64,000 nt of DNA from Brevibacillus choshinensis (GCF_016811915.1 NZ_CP069127.1:3385001-3449000); one strand, 5' to 3'. Shown: positions 45,094-53,769, counted from the first letter of the stretch. The notes: a model not told the origin generated them from the letters alone. Numbers and translations are program-made.

Positions 45094-45291
45094 TTACTGT
45101 TTCCGACCATTTTCTTCAAGGTCTTCCACGTAACGGATGGAATCCAGGTTTGCTCTCAAAGAAAGCTTTACAGCATCGATATACTTTTGACGAAGTGCTT
45201 TTTGCTCGAGCTTTTCTTCCTCGGACAATCCGACCTCTTTTGACTTTTTCACCAGTTCATTAATGCGCTTGATTTCTGCGTCAGATACCAC
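45094..45291 (-). CDS. ynzC: DUF896 / UPF0291 family protein
   Basis: A 65-aa two-helix protein. The pattern IKRINELVKKSKEVGLSEEE, then LRQKYIDAVKLSLRANLD, is diagnostic of the DUF896 family (YnzC). In B. subtilis its gene lies next to yneA and lexA, as it does here, in the SOS-regulated neighbourhood. Function is unknown. GTG at 45291 follows GGGGAGG. A separate terminator follows, so it may share transcripts with yneA upstream. Confidence 0.9.
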   Translation of the reverse strand: MVSDAEIKRINELVKKSKEVGLSEEEKLEQKALRQKYIDAVKLSLRANLDSIRYVEDLEENGRKQ

Positions 45292-45382
45292 TACTGGTTC
45301 CTCCCCACCTGTAAGTAATGCCGCTCCATTATACCATATCCCAAGGGCGGTGCAAGCAGGTCGGGCGTCAGTGAATGGGAAG

Positions 45383-45724
45383 TTATTCCGGAAGCGGTAT
45401 TCTCAAGGTCTGGCCAGGGTAAATCATGACACCTTCCATGTCGTTTATTTCTTTGATCGCCGCTACAAGCTCATTCACGTCCATCTTCGCTTCCTCTTGA
45501 TAGCGAACAGCCAGCTTCCACAAGCTATCTCCGGCACGCACTGTGATTTCCTTTACCGGCGGAGCCACCTCTACACCAGAAGCAAACACCAGTTCGGTCA
45601 ACAAATAAAAAAAGAGAGAAAAACTAATCAGAAACAATAGAGCCTGTCCTCGGGTAATGCCGAAACGAGTGCGTCGAACTACCTTCTTTTCAAAGCGATT
45701 ATGTACAGTCAATACAGACATCAA
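45383..45724 (-). CDS. yneA: Cell-division suppressor YneA-like LysM protein
   Basis: A 113-aa protein with one transmembrane segment (ALLFLISFSLFFYLLTELVFA) and a C-terminal LysM domain (ITVRAGDSLWKLAVRYQ ... MEGVMIYPGQTLRIPLP) that binds peptidoglycan. YneA blocks septation during the SOS response. The gene is divergent from lexA, and three LexA-type boxes lie between them, one inside a TTGACA-N18-TATGAT promoter for this gene. ATG at 45724; ATG one codon later is equally possible. Confidence 0.9.
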   Translation of the reverse strand: MMSVLTVHNRFEKKVVRRTRFGITRGQALLFLISFSLFFYLLTELVFASGVEVAPPVKEITVRAGDSLWKLAVRYQEEAKMDVNELVAAIKEINDMEGVMIYPGQTLRIPLPE

Positions 45725-45737
45725 TATCTCCTCCTAC

Positions 45738-45749
45738 AAACGTACGTTC
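45738..45749. promoter_or_regulatory. LexA-type SOS box 1
   Basis: AAACGTACGTTC, one base off the GAAC-N4-GTTC core; near the yneA start. Confidence 0.55.
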
Positions 45750-45764
45750 TGTTCTCTTGTTACC

Positions 45765-45794
45765 ATCATATATGGGAACGTATGTTCATGTCAA
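45765..45794 (-). promoter_or_regulatory. yneA promoter
   Basis: TTGACA (45789-45794) and TATGAT (45765-45770) are separated by 18 bp on the minus strand. SOS box 2 lies wholly in the spacer. Confidence 0.6.
45776..45787. promoter_or_regulatory. LexA-type SOS box 2
   Basis: GAACGTATGTTC, a perfect GAAC-N4-GTTC core, between the -35 and -10 of yneA. Confidence 0.85.
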
Positions 45795-45806
45795 CAAAAA
45801 AGATCC

Positions 45807-45818
45807 GAACTTATGTTT
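45807..45818. promoter_or_regulatory. LexA-type SOS box 3
   Basis: GAACTTATGTTT, one base off the GAAC-N4-GTTC core, overlapping the lexA -35 (TTGTCG, 45817-45822). Confidence 0.65.
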
Positions 45819-45845
45819 GTCGAACGCAAGATCCCATGGTATAAT
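45817..45845 (+). promoter_or_regulatory. lexA promoter
   Basis: TTGTCG (45817-45822) and TATAAT (45840-45845) are spaced 17 bp apart. SOS box 3 overlaps the -35, giving autorepression. Confidence 0.65.
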
Positions 45846-45882
45846 ATAGGAAAACATGTTCGAGAAAACTGAGGTGTCTCTT

Positions 45883-46506
45883 ATGTCAAAACTTTCGAAT
45901 CGACAGCAGGCCATCATCGACTTCATCCGAAAAGAAGTCCGCGATAAAGGCTACCCACCTTCCGTACGGGAAATCGGGGAAGCAGTCGGACTTGCCTCCA
46001 GCTCTACTGTACACGGACACTTAGCTCGCTTGGAAAAGAAAGGCCTCATTCGGCGCGACCCTACCAAACCTCGTGCCATTGAGCTCTTGTCTGAGGAAGA
46101 TCGCTTTCAAGATGATTTTGAAGATTCCGTTGTTCGTGTGCCCGTCATCGGGAAAGTCACTGCAGGTCAACCGATCACAGCCATTGAAGATGTCGAGGAA
46201 TATTTCCCATTGCCGGAAAACATCGTAACGTCGGACAAGGTGTACATGCTCCGCGTATCCGGTAACAGTATGATCGACGCGGGAATTCTCGATGGCGACT
46301 ACGTCATTGTCCGTCAGCAGCACGTTGCGAATAACGGTGATATCGTAGTGGCGATGACCGAAGAAGATGAAGCCACTGTCAAACGCTTCTTTAAAGAGAA
46401 GAATCATTTCAGACTCCAGCCGGAGAACGCCACGATGGAGCCGATCATCCTCGACGCCGTTTCGATTCTCGGTAAAGTCATCGGAGTCTATCGCTTGATT
46501 CACTAA
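45883..46506 (+). CDS. lexA: LexA repressor
   Basis: A 207-aa SOS repressor. The N-terminal winged helix ([29 protein letters not shown]) binds the SOS box. The cleavage site is A94-G95 in VTAGQP. The Ser-Lys dyad is S129 (GNSM) and K167 (ATVKRF). RecA-stimulated self-cleavage relieves repression. ATG at 45883 follows GAGGTG; an ATG nine codons upstream has no site. It is divergent from yneA and its own promoter overlaps SOS box 3. Confidence 0.97.
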   Translation: MSKLSNRQQAIIDFIRKEVRDKGYPPSVREIGEAVGLASSSTVHGHLARLEKKGLIRRDPTKPRAIELLSEEDRFQDDFEDSVVRVPVIGKVTAGQPITAIEDVEEYFPLPENIVTSDKVYMLRVSGNSMIDAGILDGDYVIVRQQHVANNGDIVVAMTEEDEATVKRFFKEKNHFRLQPENATMEPIILDAVSILGKVIGVYRLIH

Positions 46507-46517
46507 TGATTGCAAGT

Positions 46518-46546
46518 AAAAAGGACAGCCTCTGCTGTCCTTTTTT
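46518..46546 (+). terminator. Bidirectional terminator between lexA and the DUF456 gene
   Basis: AAAAAGGACAGC and GCTGTCCTTTTTT flank a 4-nt loop; T-tracts face both ways. Confidence 0.9.
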
Positions 46547-46550
46547 GCGC

Positions 46551-47036
46551 CTATGCCGCGATGAAAAACCAAATGATCATCGTCACCTGGAGCACGACTT
46601 TGACGACGGCACTTCCCAAAAATCCGATCAATGAGCCAAAGCCTGCCTTGATGGCTTTTTCCATCGTTTGTTTTTGCATGAAGAGTTCTACCAACACGAC
46701 GAAAGCGAATGGAAGAATGATCATACCGAACGGCGGGAACAAGAAGATCCCGAGCAAAATCCCGATGATCGCCGCAAACGAAGACCACTTAGATCCCCCG
46801 TACTTTTTCACAAAATACATATTGGTCAAGAGATCTGCTCCGTACAAGAGCACACTGAGCGCAATCATCCCCCACCAAAAGGATGACGGAAGTCCCGCAC
46901 CCGGATCTGCAATAAAGAAGTGATAGATCAGGAAGCCGCCCCATAGCAGGATCGTATCAGGTAATACCGGCAGAAAGATTCCGGCGATACTCAATACAAA
47001 CAAAGCTACCACAATCACCCATAAAAGTATATCCAC
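46551..47036 (-). CDS. DUF456 family membrane protein
   Basis: A 161-aa integral membrane protein. ILLWVIVVALFVLSIAGIFLPVLPDTILLWGGFLIYHF, then ALSVLLYGADLLTNMYFVKKYGGSKWSSFAAIIGILLGIFLFPPFGMIILPF are the DUF456 segments, giving four or five helices. B. subtilis YqgC is a relative; function unknown. GTG at 47036 has GAGGAG eight bases upstream; the frame is open further to 47114 but without a site. It converges with lexA. Confidence 0.82.
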   Translation of the reverse strand: MDILLWVIVVALFVLSIAGIFLPVLPDTILLWGGFLIYHFFIADPGAGLPSSFWWGMIALSVLLYGADLLTNMYFVKKYGGSKWSSFAAIIGILLGIFLFPPFGMIILPFAFVVLVELFMQKQTMEKAIKAGFGSLIGFLGSAVVKVVLQVTMIIWFFIAA

Positions 47037-47179
47037 TACCCCCACTCCTCTCCCTATGGTATACGAGTCAAGCTCATTTTCGTTGCAGTCTGTTTGACAA
47101 CCGACTACAATCATTTCACACCCCTATTCTATGATCGTTACCCAATTCTTCGGGACCAAAACACGATGGAGGCATCCAC

Positions 47180-47767
47180 ATGAAAAACTGGCGTGATCTC
47201 GCTTATTTGCAATCCGGCAATGCTCGCCAACAGGCTGCCTGGAATGCCATCTCGCAAATCCGGCTGATGGAATCCTTGTGTGCGTACGATCCCGTTCTCG
47301 CCGGCACAATCCCCCTGCAAATCGATGTTCCGGATAGTGATCTCGATATCATCTGCGTGAGTCATGACCTGGATCGCTTTGATGCTGATGTGCGTGCAGC
47401 ATATGGCAGCATGGAAGGCTATCAGGAGAGCCGTATTCTCGTATCTGGCAAGGATTCCAGCGTCATCGGATTTTATGCACATGACTTCTGGTTTGAATTG
47501 TTCGCTCAATCTGTCCCGGTCGAACAGCAAAATGCATACCGCCATATGGTTATCGAGGATCGATTGCTCTCGATCGGCGGTGAAGAGGCTTATCGGGATA
47601 TTCGAATGCTCAAAGCGAACGGCATGAAAACCGAGCCTGCCTTCGCTCACTACTTCCATATCCCAGGCAATGACCCTTATCAGGCACTTTTGGAGCTAGA
47701 GCGCTACCATACGGAAGAGCTTACGTCCTACATTCTCCTCTTCCAAGAGAAAAACCAGTCCAGATAA
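47180..47767 (+). CDS. DUF4269 nucleotidyltransferase-like protein
   Basis: A 195-aa soluble protein. LAGTIPLQIDVPDSDLDIICVSHDL carries the GT-x-P-x-DxxxSDLDI pattern of the DUF4269 family, which has the minimal nucleotidyltransferase fold with two acidic residues after the SD. The rest (HDFWFELFAQSVPVEQQNAYRHMVIEDRLL) agrees with the family. Whether it transfers nucleotides is unknown. It converges with ileS across a terminator. Confidence 0.8.
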   Translation: MKNWRDLAYLQSGNARQQAAWNAISQIRLMESLCAYDPVLAGTIPLQIDVPDSDLDIICVSHDLDRFDADVRAAYGSMEGYQESRILVSGKDSSVIGFYAHDFWFELFAQSVPVEQQNAYRHMVIEDRLLSIGGEEAYRDIRMLKANGMKTEPAFAHYFHIPGNDPYQALLELERYHTEELTSYILLFQEKNQSR

Positions 47768-47783
47768 TGCTTGCCGGACTGGT
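47750..47783 (-). terminator. Terminator of ileS
   Basis: On the minus strand CCAGTCC and GGACTGG form a 7-bp stem with a 14-nt loop, followed by TTTTTC. It starts 29 bases past the ileS stop and overlaps the converging DUF4269 stop codon. Confidence 0.7.
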
Positions 47784-47811
47784 TCCTCCTTATCAGGTGC
47801 CTTGCAGCATG

Positions 47812-50800
47812 CTACTCCACTCGCAGGCCAATGCTTTTCTCTCCAAAGGAGACTCTCTCCATCGGGTTGCCGGCTTCATATCGGACCTGGTCAAGAAGCA
47901 CATGGCTCCTCAATACATGATCAAATTGCTCCAGCGCTGCTTTCACCTGCGCATCTACATCCAACGTAAGGGTAATGCGCTTTTCGATCGGTAAATCCAG
48001 CTTCTTGCGGTAATCCTGAATGACCCGGATGACCTCGCGCACGATGCCCTCCTGCCTCAGGTCCTGCGTGATTTCCGTATGCAATGCCACATGGATTTGG
48101 TATCCTGAAGCCCAAGCGTAGCCCATCTTCCCTTGCTTCTCCACAAGCAATTCCTCCAGCGGGATTCGCACCGTTTCATTCTCCAGAACCAGATCCAGAT
48201 ACCCGTTCTGTATCACCTGTTTTGCCTCAGAGTCGCTCAACTCTTTCAGGCCGTTTTGAATGGGGGCCACTTGTTTGCCGTATTTTTTTCCAGCCACTTT
48301 CAAATTCAGTTTGAAGCGGTATGTTACGAAGCTGCTGTCATTTTGCTCCGCCCGAATGCTCTTTACATTGATTTCGTCCATAATGATCGCCGCATATCGC
48401 TGGACATCGAACGATCGTTCGCTTATGACGATCAGTTCTGACAAGGGCTGGCGTGTCTTGATCCCTGTCTCGTTTCTGATGTTGCGAGCCAGCTCAACGA
48501 TACGGCGAACCGTTTCCATTTCCGCTTCCAGCACCTCATCGATGGCACTTGGATCTGCCGACGGATAGTCTGCCAAATGCACGCTGTCATCCCCTGCCAA
48601 ATTGCCGTAAATGTCTTCTGCAATCAGAGGCGCGTATGGCGCGATCATTCGAGCGAGCGTAACCAGGACTTCGTGCAACGTCTGGTAGGCAGAAAGTTTG
48701 TCTTCGGTCATGCCGCTGCTCCAAAAGCGGTCACGGGAACGACGAATGTACCAGTTGCTCAGCTCGTCGATGAATGTCTCCAAGTGCATGGCGGGATTGA
48801 GAAAATCATACGACTCCAATCCCTTCGCTACGTCTCGCAAGGTGGATTGCAGCCGCGAAAGGACCCAACGATCTAATTCGTGGACAGCAGTGAGTCGCGC
48901 GTGCTCCTCGGGCTGGTACCCGTCTATCGACGCATACATGGCATAAAACGCATGGATGTTGTGCAGCGTATCAATCACTTTAGACTTGGCCTCTGCGACG
49001 ATCCGTTTGGAAAAACGCTTGCTGCTCCACGGAGCGCTGTCAGAAAGCAGTGCCCAGCGAAATGCATCCGCTCCAAACTCCTCGATAACCTCCCAGGGAT
49101 CAATCCCATTTCCTTTGCTCTTGGACATCTTTTGACCGTTTTCATCCAAGACATGCCCGGTTGATATGACCGCTTTATACGGAGCTTTTCCGTTATAGAG
49201 AGTGGATACAGCCAACAAGCTGAAGAACCAGCCTCTCGTTTGGTCGATCCCCTCCGAGATCATGTCAGCCGGATACTGCTCAGCGAATTCTTTCTCATCA
49301 CCAAATGGATGATGGTACTGGGCAAACGGCATGGATCCGCTGTCAAACCATACGTCGATGACCTCCGGCGTTCTCTCCATCGTCCCTCCACACGAGCAGG
49401 GAAGCAATACATCGTCCACGAACGGTTTGTGCAGCTCGAGGCTCTCATCGATCGGTGCCAGTGACCTGTCGCGCAATTCTTTGAAGCTGCCAGGGGCAAA
49501 CTCACTGCCGCAATCCTGGCAAAGCCAAATATTTAACGGTGTTCCCCAATATCGATTGCGACTGATATTCCAATCAACCAGCTCTTCCAAGAACTTGCCA
49601 AAGCGCCCCTCACGCAAATGCCCCGGGTACCAGTCGATCTTGCTGTTATTTTCGATCAGCTGGTCTTTGATTGCCGTCGTTTTGATAAACCAGCTCTCCA
49701 TGGCGTAGTAGAGCAGAGGAGATTTGCATCGCCAGCAAAACGGATAGCTATGCTCATGCCGCTCCTTGGAAAACAGCAGATGGCGCTGGGACAGGTCCTT
49801 GACGATATCCACATCACAGTCTTTGACGAAGCGACCGGCAAATTCCGCGATCTGGGCTGTGTAGCGTCCTGCCAGATCGACGACGTTCACGAAGTCCAGG
49901 TCGTGCTGACGAGTCGTCCGATAGTCGTCTTCCCCATGCGCTGGTGCGGTATGGACGATTCCCGTACCGCTTTTGTCACTCACATAGTCCGCATCGACCA
50001 CGATGTGCCCTTTCTTTACGCGGATATAGCTGAATGGCGGCTCATACGCGGTGCCTACAAACTCCGCTCCTTTGTGTGTGGACAAGATCTCGTAGCCATC
50101 CTTCATGACGGCATCTACCAGATTTTTTGCGACAATGTATACTTCTCCAGCCTTTTTCACTCGCACATAGTCAAGCTCTTTGTTGATAGCCAAGGCAACA
50201 TTGGCTGGAAGTGTCCACGGGGTAGTCGTCCACGCCAGAAAGATGTCATTCCCGTTTTTGCTTCGGAATTTCACTGTAGCACTGAGGTCCTTCACGTCTT
50301 CGTATCCTTGCGCCACTTCATGCGAGCTCAGCGTGGTCTGACAATCCGGGCAATAGGGGCTGACTCTGTGGCCTTTATACAGGAAGCCCTTTTTATGGAT
50401 TTCGGACAGGATGTGCCAGACGCTTTCGATGTAATCATTCGTCAAAGTCACATACGGATGCTCCATGTCGGTCCAATAAGCGATTCCTTCAGTCAGCTCG
50501 CGCCACTGCTTTTCATATTCAAACACGCTGCTTTTGCATTTCTCGACGAATTTGGCTACTCCATAATTTTCGATTTCCTGTTTTCCCGAAATCCCCAGCT
50601 GTTTTTCCACACCCAGCTCAACCGGCAGCCCATGCGTGTCCCAGCCTGCTTTGCGGACGACACGATACCCCGACATGGTCTTGTAACGCCCGATAAAATC
50701 CTTGATCACGCGCCCGAGGACATGGCCGATATGAGGCTGGCCATTGGCTGTTGGCGGCCCTTCATAAAACACGAAGTTGGGCTTCCCTGCTCGGTTGTCC

Positions 50801-50901
50801 ATGGATTTTTGAAATGTATTCTCTTCCCTCCACCGGCTCAAAATCCGAAGCTCTCGTGTCCTCGCCTTTTCTTTCACATCCACCGCTCTCATCGTTTTCA
50901 T
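47812..50901 (-). CDS. ileS: Isoleucyl-tRNA synthetase, type 2 (long form)
   Basis: A 1029-aa class I synthetase with HIGH at 57-60 (PHIGH) and KMSKS in GQKMSKSKGNG. The editing domain begins around residue 180 (AWTTTPWTLPANVAL). At about 1030 aa, with metal-binding cysteine pairs (YCPDCQ, FCWRCK, CQDCG, CSCGG) and no C-terminal zinc finger, it belongs to the eukaryote-like IleRS2 class, whose members are usually intrinsically resistant to mupirocin. A T-box riboswitch at 50940-51231 and a promoter at 51238-51266 control it. No other synthetase gene is here. Confidence 0.93.
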   Translation of the reverse strand: MKTMRAVDVKEKARTRELRILSRWREENTFQKSMDNRAGKPNFVFYEGPPTANGQPHIGHVLGRVIKDFIGRYKTMSGYRVVRKAGWDTHGLPVELGVEKQLGISGKQEIENYGVAKFVEKCKSSVFEYEKQWRELTEGIAYWTDMEHPYVTLTNDYIESVWHILSEIHKKGFLYKGHRVSPYCPDCQTTLSSHEVAQGYEDVKDLSATVKFRSKNGNDIFLAWTTTPWTLPANVALAINKELDYVRVKKAGEVYIVAKNLVDAVMKDGYEILSTHKGAEFVGTAYEPPFSYIRVKKGHIVVDADYVSDKSGTGIVHTAPAHGEDDYRTTRQHDLDFVNVVDLAGRYTAQIAEFAGRFVKDCDVDIVKDLSQRHLLFSKERHEHSYPFCWRCKSPLLYYAMESWFIKTTAIKDQLIENNSKIDWYPGHLREGRFGKFLEELVDWNISRNRYWGTPLNIWLCQDCGSEFAPGSFKELRDRSLAPIDESLELHKPFVDDVLLPCSCGGTMERTPEVIDVWFDSGSMPFAQYHHPFGDEKEFAEQYPADMISEGIDQTRGWFFSLLAVSTLYNGKAPYKAVISTGHVLDENGQKMSKSKGNGIDPWEVIEEFGADAFRWALLSDSAPWSSKRFSKRIVAEAKSKVIDTLHNIHAFYAMYASIDGYQPEEHARLTAVHELDRWVLSRLQSTLRDVAKGLESYDFLNPAMHLETFIDELSNWYIRRSRDRFWSSGMTEDKLSAYQTLHEVLVTLARMIAPYAPLIAEDIYGNLAGDDSVHLADYPSADPSAIDEVLEAEMETVRRIVELARNIRNETGIKTRQPLSELIVISERSFDVQRYAAIIMDEINVKSIRAEQNDSSFVTYRFKLNLKVAGKKYGKQVAPIQNGLKELSDSEAKQVIQNGYLDLVLENETVRIPLEELLVEKQGKMGYAWASGYQIHVALHTEITQDLRQEGIVREVIRVIQDYRKKLDLPIEKRITLTLDVDAQVKAALEQFDHVLRSHVLLDQVRYEAGNPMERVSFGEKSIGLRVE

Positions 50902-50939
50902 CCCTTCTTTTGATTATTGATGGAGGGAGTGTCCAAGAA

Positions 50940-51231
50940 AACAAAAAAATCCCGCCCCCTAAGGGACGAGATTCCATCTCGCGATACCACCCTTGTTCCG
51001 AAAAGTTCATGTCGATCATGACTTTTCAGCACTCATACTACGTACCATCATACGCGTCCCTTGTAACGGCGGGATCCCGGGTCAGCTTACTTCCACATCT
51101 TCAGCTTTCCTTCTCGGAGAGGATTTTCAGCTAAGTCTTGAACGTTGGCTTTCAGCACAGGGCCAACTCTCTGGGGAACAAGGAAATAGCGTACTCTTTC
51201 TCGTCAACGAATTTGGTTCGTTCAATTGGTT
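50940..51231 (-). promoter_or_regulatory. T-box riboswitch of ileS
   Basis: On the minus strand the T-box motif AAGGGTGGTATCGCGAG (near 50975-50992) precedes a terminator hairpin with CGTCCC..GGGGCGGG and T7. Stem I is visible upstream (GACGAGAAAGAGTA, AGAGAG distal loop, GTGCTGAAAG, AGCTGAAAATCC). The likely specifier is ATC (complement of 51122-51124), an Ile codon. Uncharged tRNA-Ile should stabilise the antiterminator and allow ileS transcription. Confidence 0.93.
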
Positions 51232-51237
51232 ATATTT

Positions 51238-51266
51238 GTTTTACACTACTTTCAATCCATTGTCAA
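51238..51266 (-). promoter_or_regulatory. ileS promoter
   Basis: TTGACA (51261-51266) and TAAAAC (51238-51243) on the minus strand are separated by 17 bp, directly ahead of the T-box. Confidence 0.7.
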
Positions 51267-51446
51267 TTGCGGGCAAGCTTAGCCAGTTGCAAATGTGTAT
51301 AATTGCATCCAGGCTGTTCAAGCAAATCTGACCAAATCATCTTTCGCTTCTTCATCGGAGTTCGGTTCCGATAATCTCCTTTATAAAATGAAACGAATAC
51401 ATGCAAGACTGGAGATACCTACAACACTGTCGGTTCCATCAGCATC

Positions 51447-52052
51447 CTACGCCATGTTGCCGAAAGACGCTTTTCCCGCAAGCTCGTAGCGCAATAAAAC
51501 TGTACCGCTGGAGAACGTTCTGCATTCAATCAATTGCAGTGCTGTCGGCATCGTTCCATCGCCGAAGAACCGCTTTCCCTTCCCGAGCAATACCGGAAAT
51601 TGCCAGATATTCATTTGGTCAATCAGCTCGTGACGCAGCAATGTTTGGACCAGGTCGGCACTGCCTGCCACGTGCACCTCCGCGTACCGCTCCTTCAACA
51701 GGGGCACACTTGTGGTCACATCCGCGTCGAGCAGCTTTGTATTGTTCCAATCGACGCTGGTCAATGTCCGGGATGCGACATATTTCGGCTTCTCGTTCAG
51801 CAGCTGGGTGAACGGGTTTTCAGCCGGCGCCGTCTGCCAGTAAGGCGCAAAAATTTCGTACGTCTTGCGGCCTAAGAGCAGAGCGTCGAGGCTCGCATAA
51901 TCCGCCGCAATCAATTGTCCGGACTCCGCATTGCGATACGGTGCCTGCCACCCGCCATAGCCGAATCCGCCTTCCCGATCTTCATTCGGCCCTCCGGGAG
52001 CTTGAACGACGCCATCCAAGGTCATGAACATATGTACAATAAGTTTTCCCAT
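51447..52052 (-). CDS. Dihydrofolate reductase/RibD-C family protein
   Basis: A 201-aa protein with the RibD C-terminal/dihydrofolate reductase-like fold: KLIVHMFMTLDGVVQAPGG at the start, ALLLGRKTYEIFAPYW in the middle, VHVAGSADLVQTLLRHELIDQ and FFGDGTMP. Many bacteria carry several such YwjB/YyaP-like proteins of unknown reductase substrate. The likely start is ATG at 52052; GGAGAGG is 12 nt upstream. ATG 52064 and TTG 52073 are alternatives. No operon context. Confidence 0.85.
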   Translation of the reverse strand: MGKLIVHMFMTLDGVVQAPGGPNEDREGGFGYGGWQAPYRNAESGQLIAADYASLDALLLGRKTYEIFAPYWQTAPAENPFTQLLNEKPKYVASRTLTSVDWNNTKLLDADVTTSVPLLKERYAEVHVAGSADLVQTLLRHELIDQMNIWQFPVLLGKGKRFFGDGTMPTALQLIECRTFSSGTVLLRYELAGKASFGNMA

Positions 52053-52421
52053 CTTGCTTTTCATCCTCTCCAATAAATTAGCTTAACTGTACGTTAGCGC
52101 GTATAGCGCACTTTGCGAGATATCGTCGTCACCAACCGTCAAGAGATGCATGCAGAAACAGAACCAGCCTTCTCACTTTCAGTTCTCCTCAAGTTCATCA
52201 GGGTTAACTGTATAAACTACATTTTAGATCATTTCAGATCGGAATGATTCTTACAGATTGCTAATAAAAACTGCCCTTTAGTTGAGAAAACGGCAGCCAA
52301 TTACGTAGGCTGCCGTTCTTCGTGTGTATTAAGCTCTTGAACCCGTTAGTTGAACGAATATCGTGTTCAAATGCTTATCTCTTCACTCCATCTTATCCCT
52401 TTAGGGGATAATGGATCTCAC
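52053..52421. other. Intergenic region with one strong hairpin
   Basis: About 370 bp without a gene. It contains the hairpin AACGGCAGCC/GGCTGCCGTT (52289-52298 and 52308-52317, 9-nt loop) with a short TT-rich 3' flank on plus. It probably stops transcription toward the decaying genes. Confidence 0.45.
52289..52322 (+). terminator. Terminator-like hairpin
   Basis: Perfect 10-bp stem with a 9-nt loop; on plus it is followed by CTTCGTG and on minus by the complement of AAAA (TTTT). No gene faces it on plus. Confidence 0.4.
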
Positions 52422-52982
52422 CTAACAACACTGTAAACAAAGCTCCGTTTCTTCAAATTTCTTATTTTTGAGATGATCCTCAGAAATGACAAAGTATATG
52501 GTACCAAAATCTCCCCACACGATATGTAAATTTTCTTCATCCGTATCTACCTGAAGCAGAAGTATGTATTTTTCCTTGTGTTCATTCCCTTTTAAGTTGT
52601 TCAATTCTTCATAAACATCATTTTGGATGTTTTGTGGATGACCGAGTATTTGGTGACATGGTTTCCCGTTTAATCCATGTAGTCGTTTGAAATCTTTTAG
52701 AAAACGATCGTAACGTACACGCAATGAACTGTTCTTTGGGTGACCTATTTTTTATCTTTGCAAAGACAAACCCTTTGTAAAAGTAATCAGGTTAGTCGGC
52801 AGCATAGACTTATTGCCCAAAGGGTTGTCTACTGGGATTAACTGACTAAGATCCCCATCATAATAGAGTGTGCACCATGCCTTCTGAGCTTCATTATTTG
52901 AACCATAAATCCCCTGATCGATAGCATCATAAAAGAAATATAAAATACCTGAATTGGGTAAATCATTTGCAACGCCAACTGT
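52422..52982 (-). pseudogene. YwqG-like (DUF1963) gene with nonsense codon and missing 5' end
   Basis: In one frame, GVANDLPNSGILYFFYD...LYYDGDLSQLIP...FTKGLSLQR reads to TAA at 52752-52754; immediately beyond it the same frame continues as RYDRFLKDF...CHQILGHPQNIQNDV...YILLLQVDTDEENLHIVWGDFGTIYFVI to the stop at 52422. The parts align with the central and C-terminal regions of YwqG/DUF1963 proteins. An in-frame stop and loss of about 100 N-terminal residues make it non-functional. Confidence 0.75.
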
Positions 52983-52998
52983 TTAAGGCAATTGCAAT

Positions 52999-53240
52999 TC
53001 ACATCTCGTCAGCCGCTTCCCAGTCCCCCAAGGCGGCTGTGGCTAGGAGATCGCCCAAGCCACCATAAAATCCCATGGCCAGAAAGGCAATGATGCCGGC
53101 GTCCCGAGCGGAAAATGCATATCGCTCGAAGGTTGCTAGTGCGCTCGGCTGCTCTGCCGTGAAATCCAGATCATGAATGCCTGCCCGCAAAGCCGCCTTT
53201 ATGATCGGCTCCGCCGGGTCCAAAAACGGACCTGTGCAGT
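52999..53240 (-). pseudogene. Saccharopine dehydrogenase-like fragment
   Basis: A 75-80 codon piece reading NCTGPFLDPAEPIIKAALRAG, then DFTAEQPSALATFERYAFSA and AMGFYGGLGDLLATAALGDW, matching the region after the nucleotide-binding fold of saccharopine dehydrogenase-like proteins (normally about 350 aa). It lacks both ends and has no ribosome-binding site. Confidence 0.65.
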
Positions 53241-53241
53241 T

Positions 53242-53322
53242 GTCGGTCTCTTAGATAATCCCTCAAGTATTCCTGTCGGCGAATTCATCGACAAAGTGTT
53301 AGATTGGTTCAAAGATCGGTGA
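53242..53322 (+). pseudogene. C-terminal remnant of a hydrolase-like gene
   Basis: Plus-strand frame VGLLDNPSSIPVGEFIDKVL, ending DWFKDR and TGA. It looks like the last helix of an alpha/beta hydrolase, but only 26 codons remain and nothing upstream matches. Very tentative. Confidence 0.35.
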
Positions 53323-53328
53323 TTTACC

Positions 53329-53427
53329 TTAAGCGCTGATTTGTTTGAAACATGATGACCAAGCTGTTCGGAATTGGGCTACCTTTTCCTCGCAAATTGC
53401 CGTATCCATACGCACAATTTCATCCAT
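53329..53427 (-). other. 32-codon open frame, possible remnant
   Basis: ATG at 53427 to TAA at 53329, product MDEIVRMDTAICEEKVAQFR then TAWSSCFKQISA. No ribosome-binding site; unrecognised. It may be another gene remnant in this decayed stretch. Confidence 0.25.
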
Positions 53428-53503
53428 GATAGGCTCGTATCAGTTGCCAAGCCTTCCCTCTTTGCATTCTCTATACCATACAGAGAGAAACGAGGTGATT
53501 GAT

Positions 53504-53722
53504 ATGACTGACGTGGTTGTGATTTTATTCAGACGTATCAGAGTCAATGGCGTACGGAGGCGAATTATTCGCGACGTTAGCATCATTGGAAATGCCGCAC
53601 CATGCAACCAATTTTTAATGATTGGTCGACGTGTAGGCCCTGCTTCACGTTGTCTTTTGAATAACGGGTTCCAACTTGTTTTTGCAAGAGATAACGTTTG
53701 GGTGTTTGTCCGAGTACGATAA
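53504..53722 (+). CDS. Hypothetical protein, 72 aa
   Basis: ATG at 53504 has GAGGTG six bases upstream. The product is Arg- and Val-rich (MTDVVVILFRRIRVNGVRRR, IIRDVSIIGNAAPCNQFLMI) and has a strongly beta-like pattern. I do not recognise it. It is followed by a good terminator 15 bases after the stop, so unlike its neighbours it appears to be an intact expressed unit. Confidence 0.55.
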   Translation: MTDVVVILFRRIRVNGVRRRIIRDVSIIGNAAPCNQFLMIGRRVGPASRCLLNNGFQLVFARDNVWVFVRVR

Positions 53723-53737
53723 ATGGGTTTGTAAGAG

Positions 53738-53769
53738 AACGGTAGCTCTTTTCGCTACCGTTTTCTTTT
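53738..53769 (+). terminator. Terminator after the 72-aa gene
   Basis: AACGGTAGC and GCTACCGTT flank a 7-nt loop, followed by TTCTTTTG. Confidence 0.8.

Noticed and set aside
49618..50913. A 431-codon plus-strand frame
   Set aside because: Antisense to the 5' half of ileS and lacks a ribosome-binding site.
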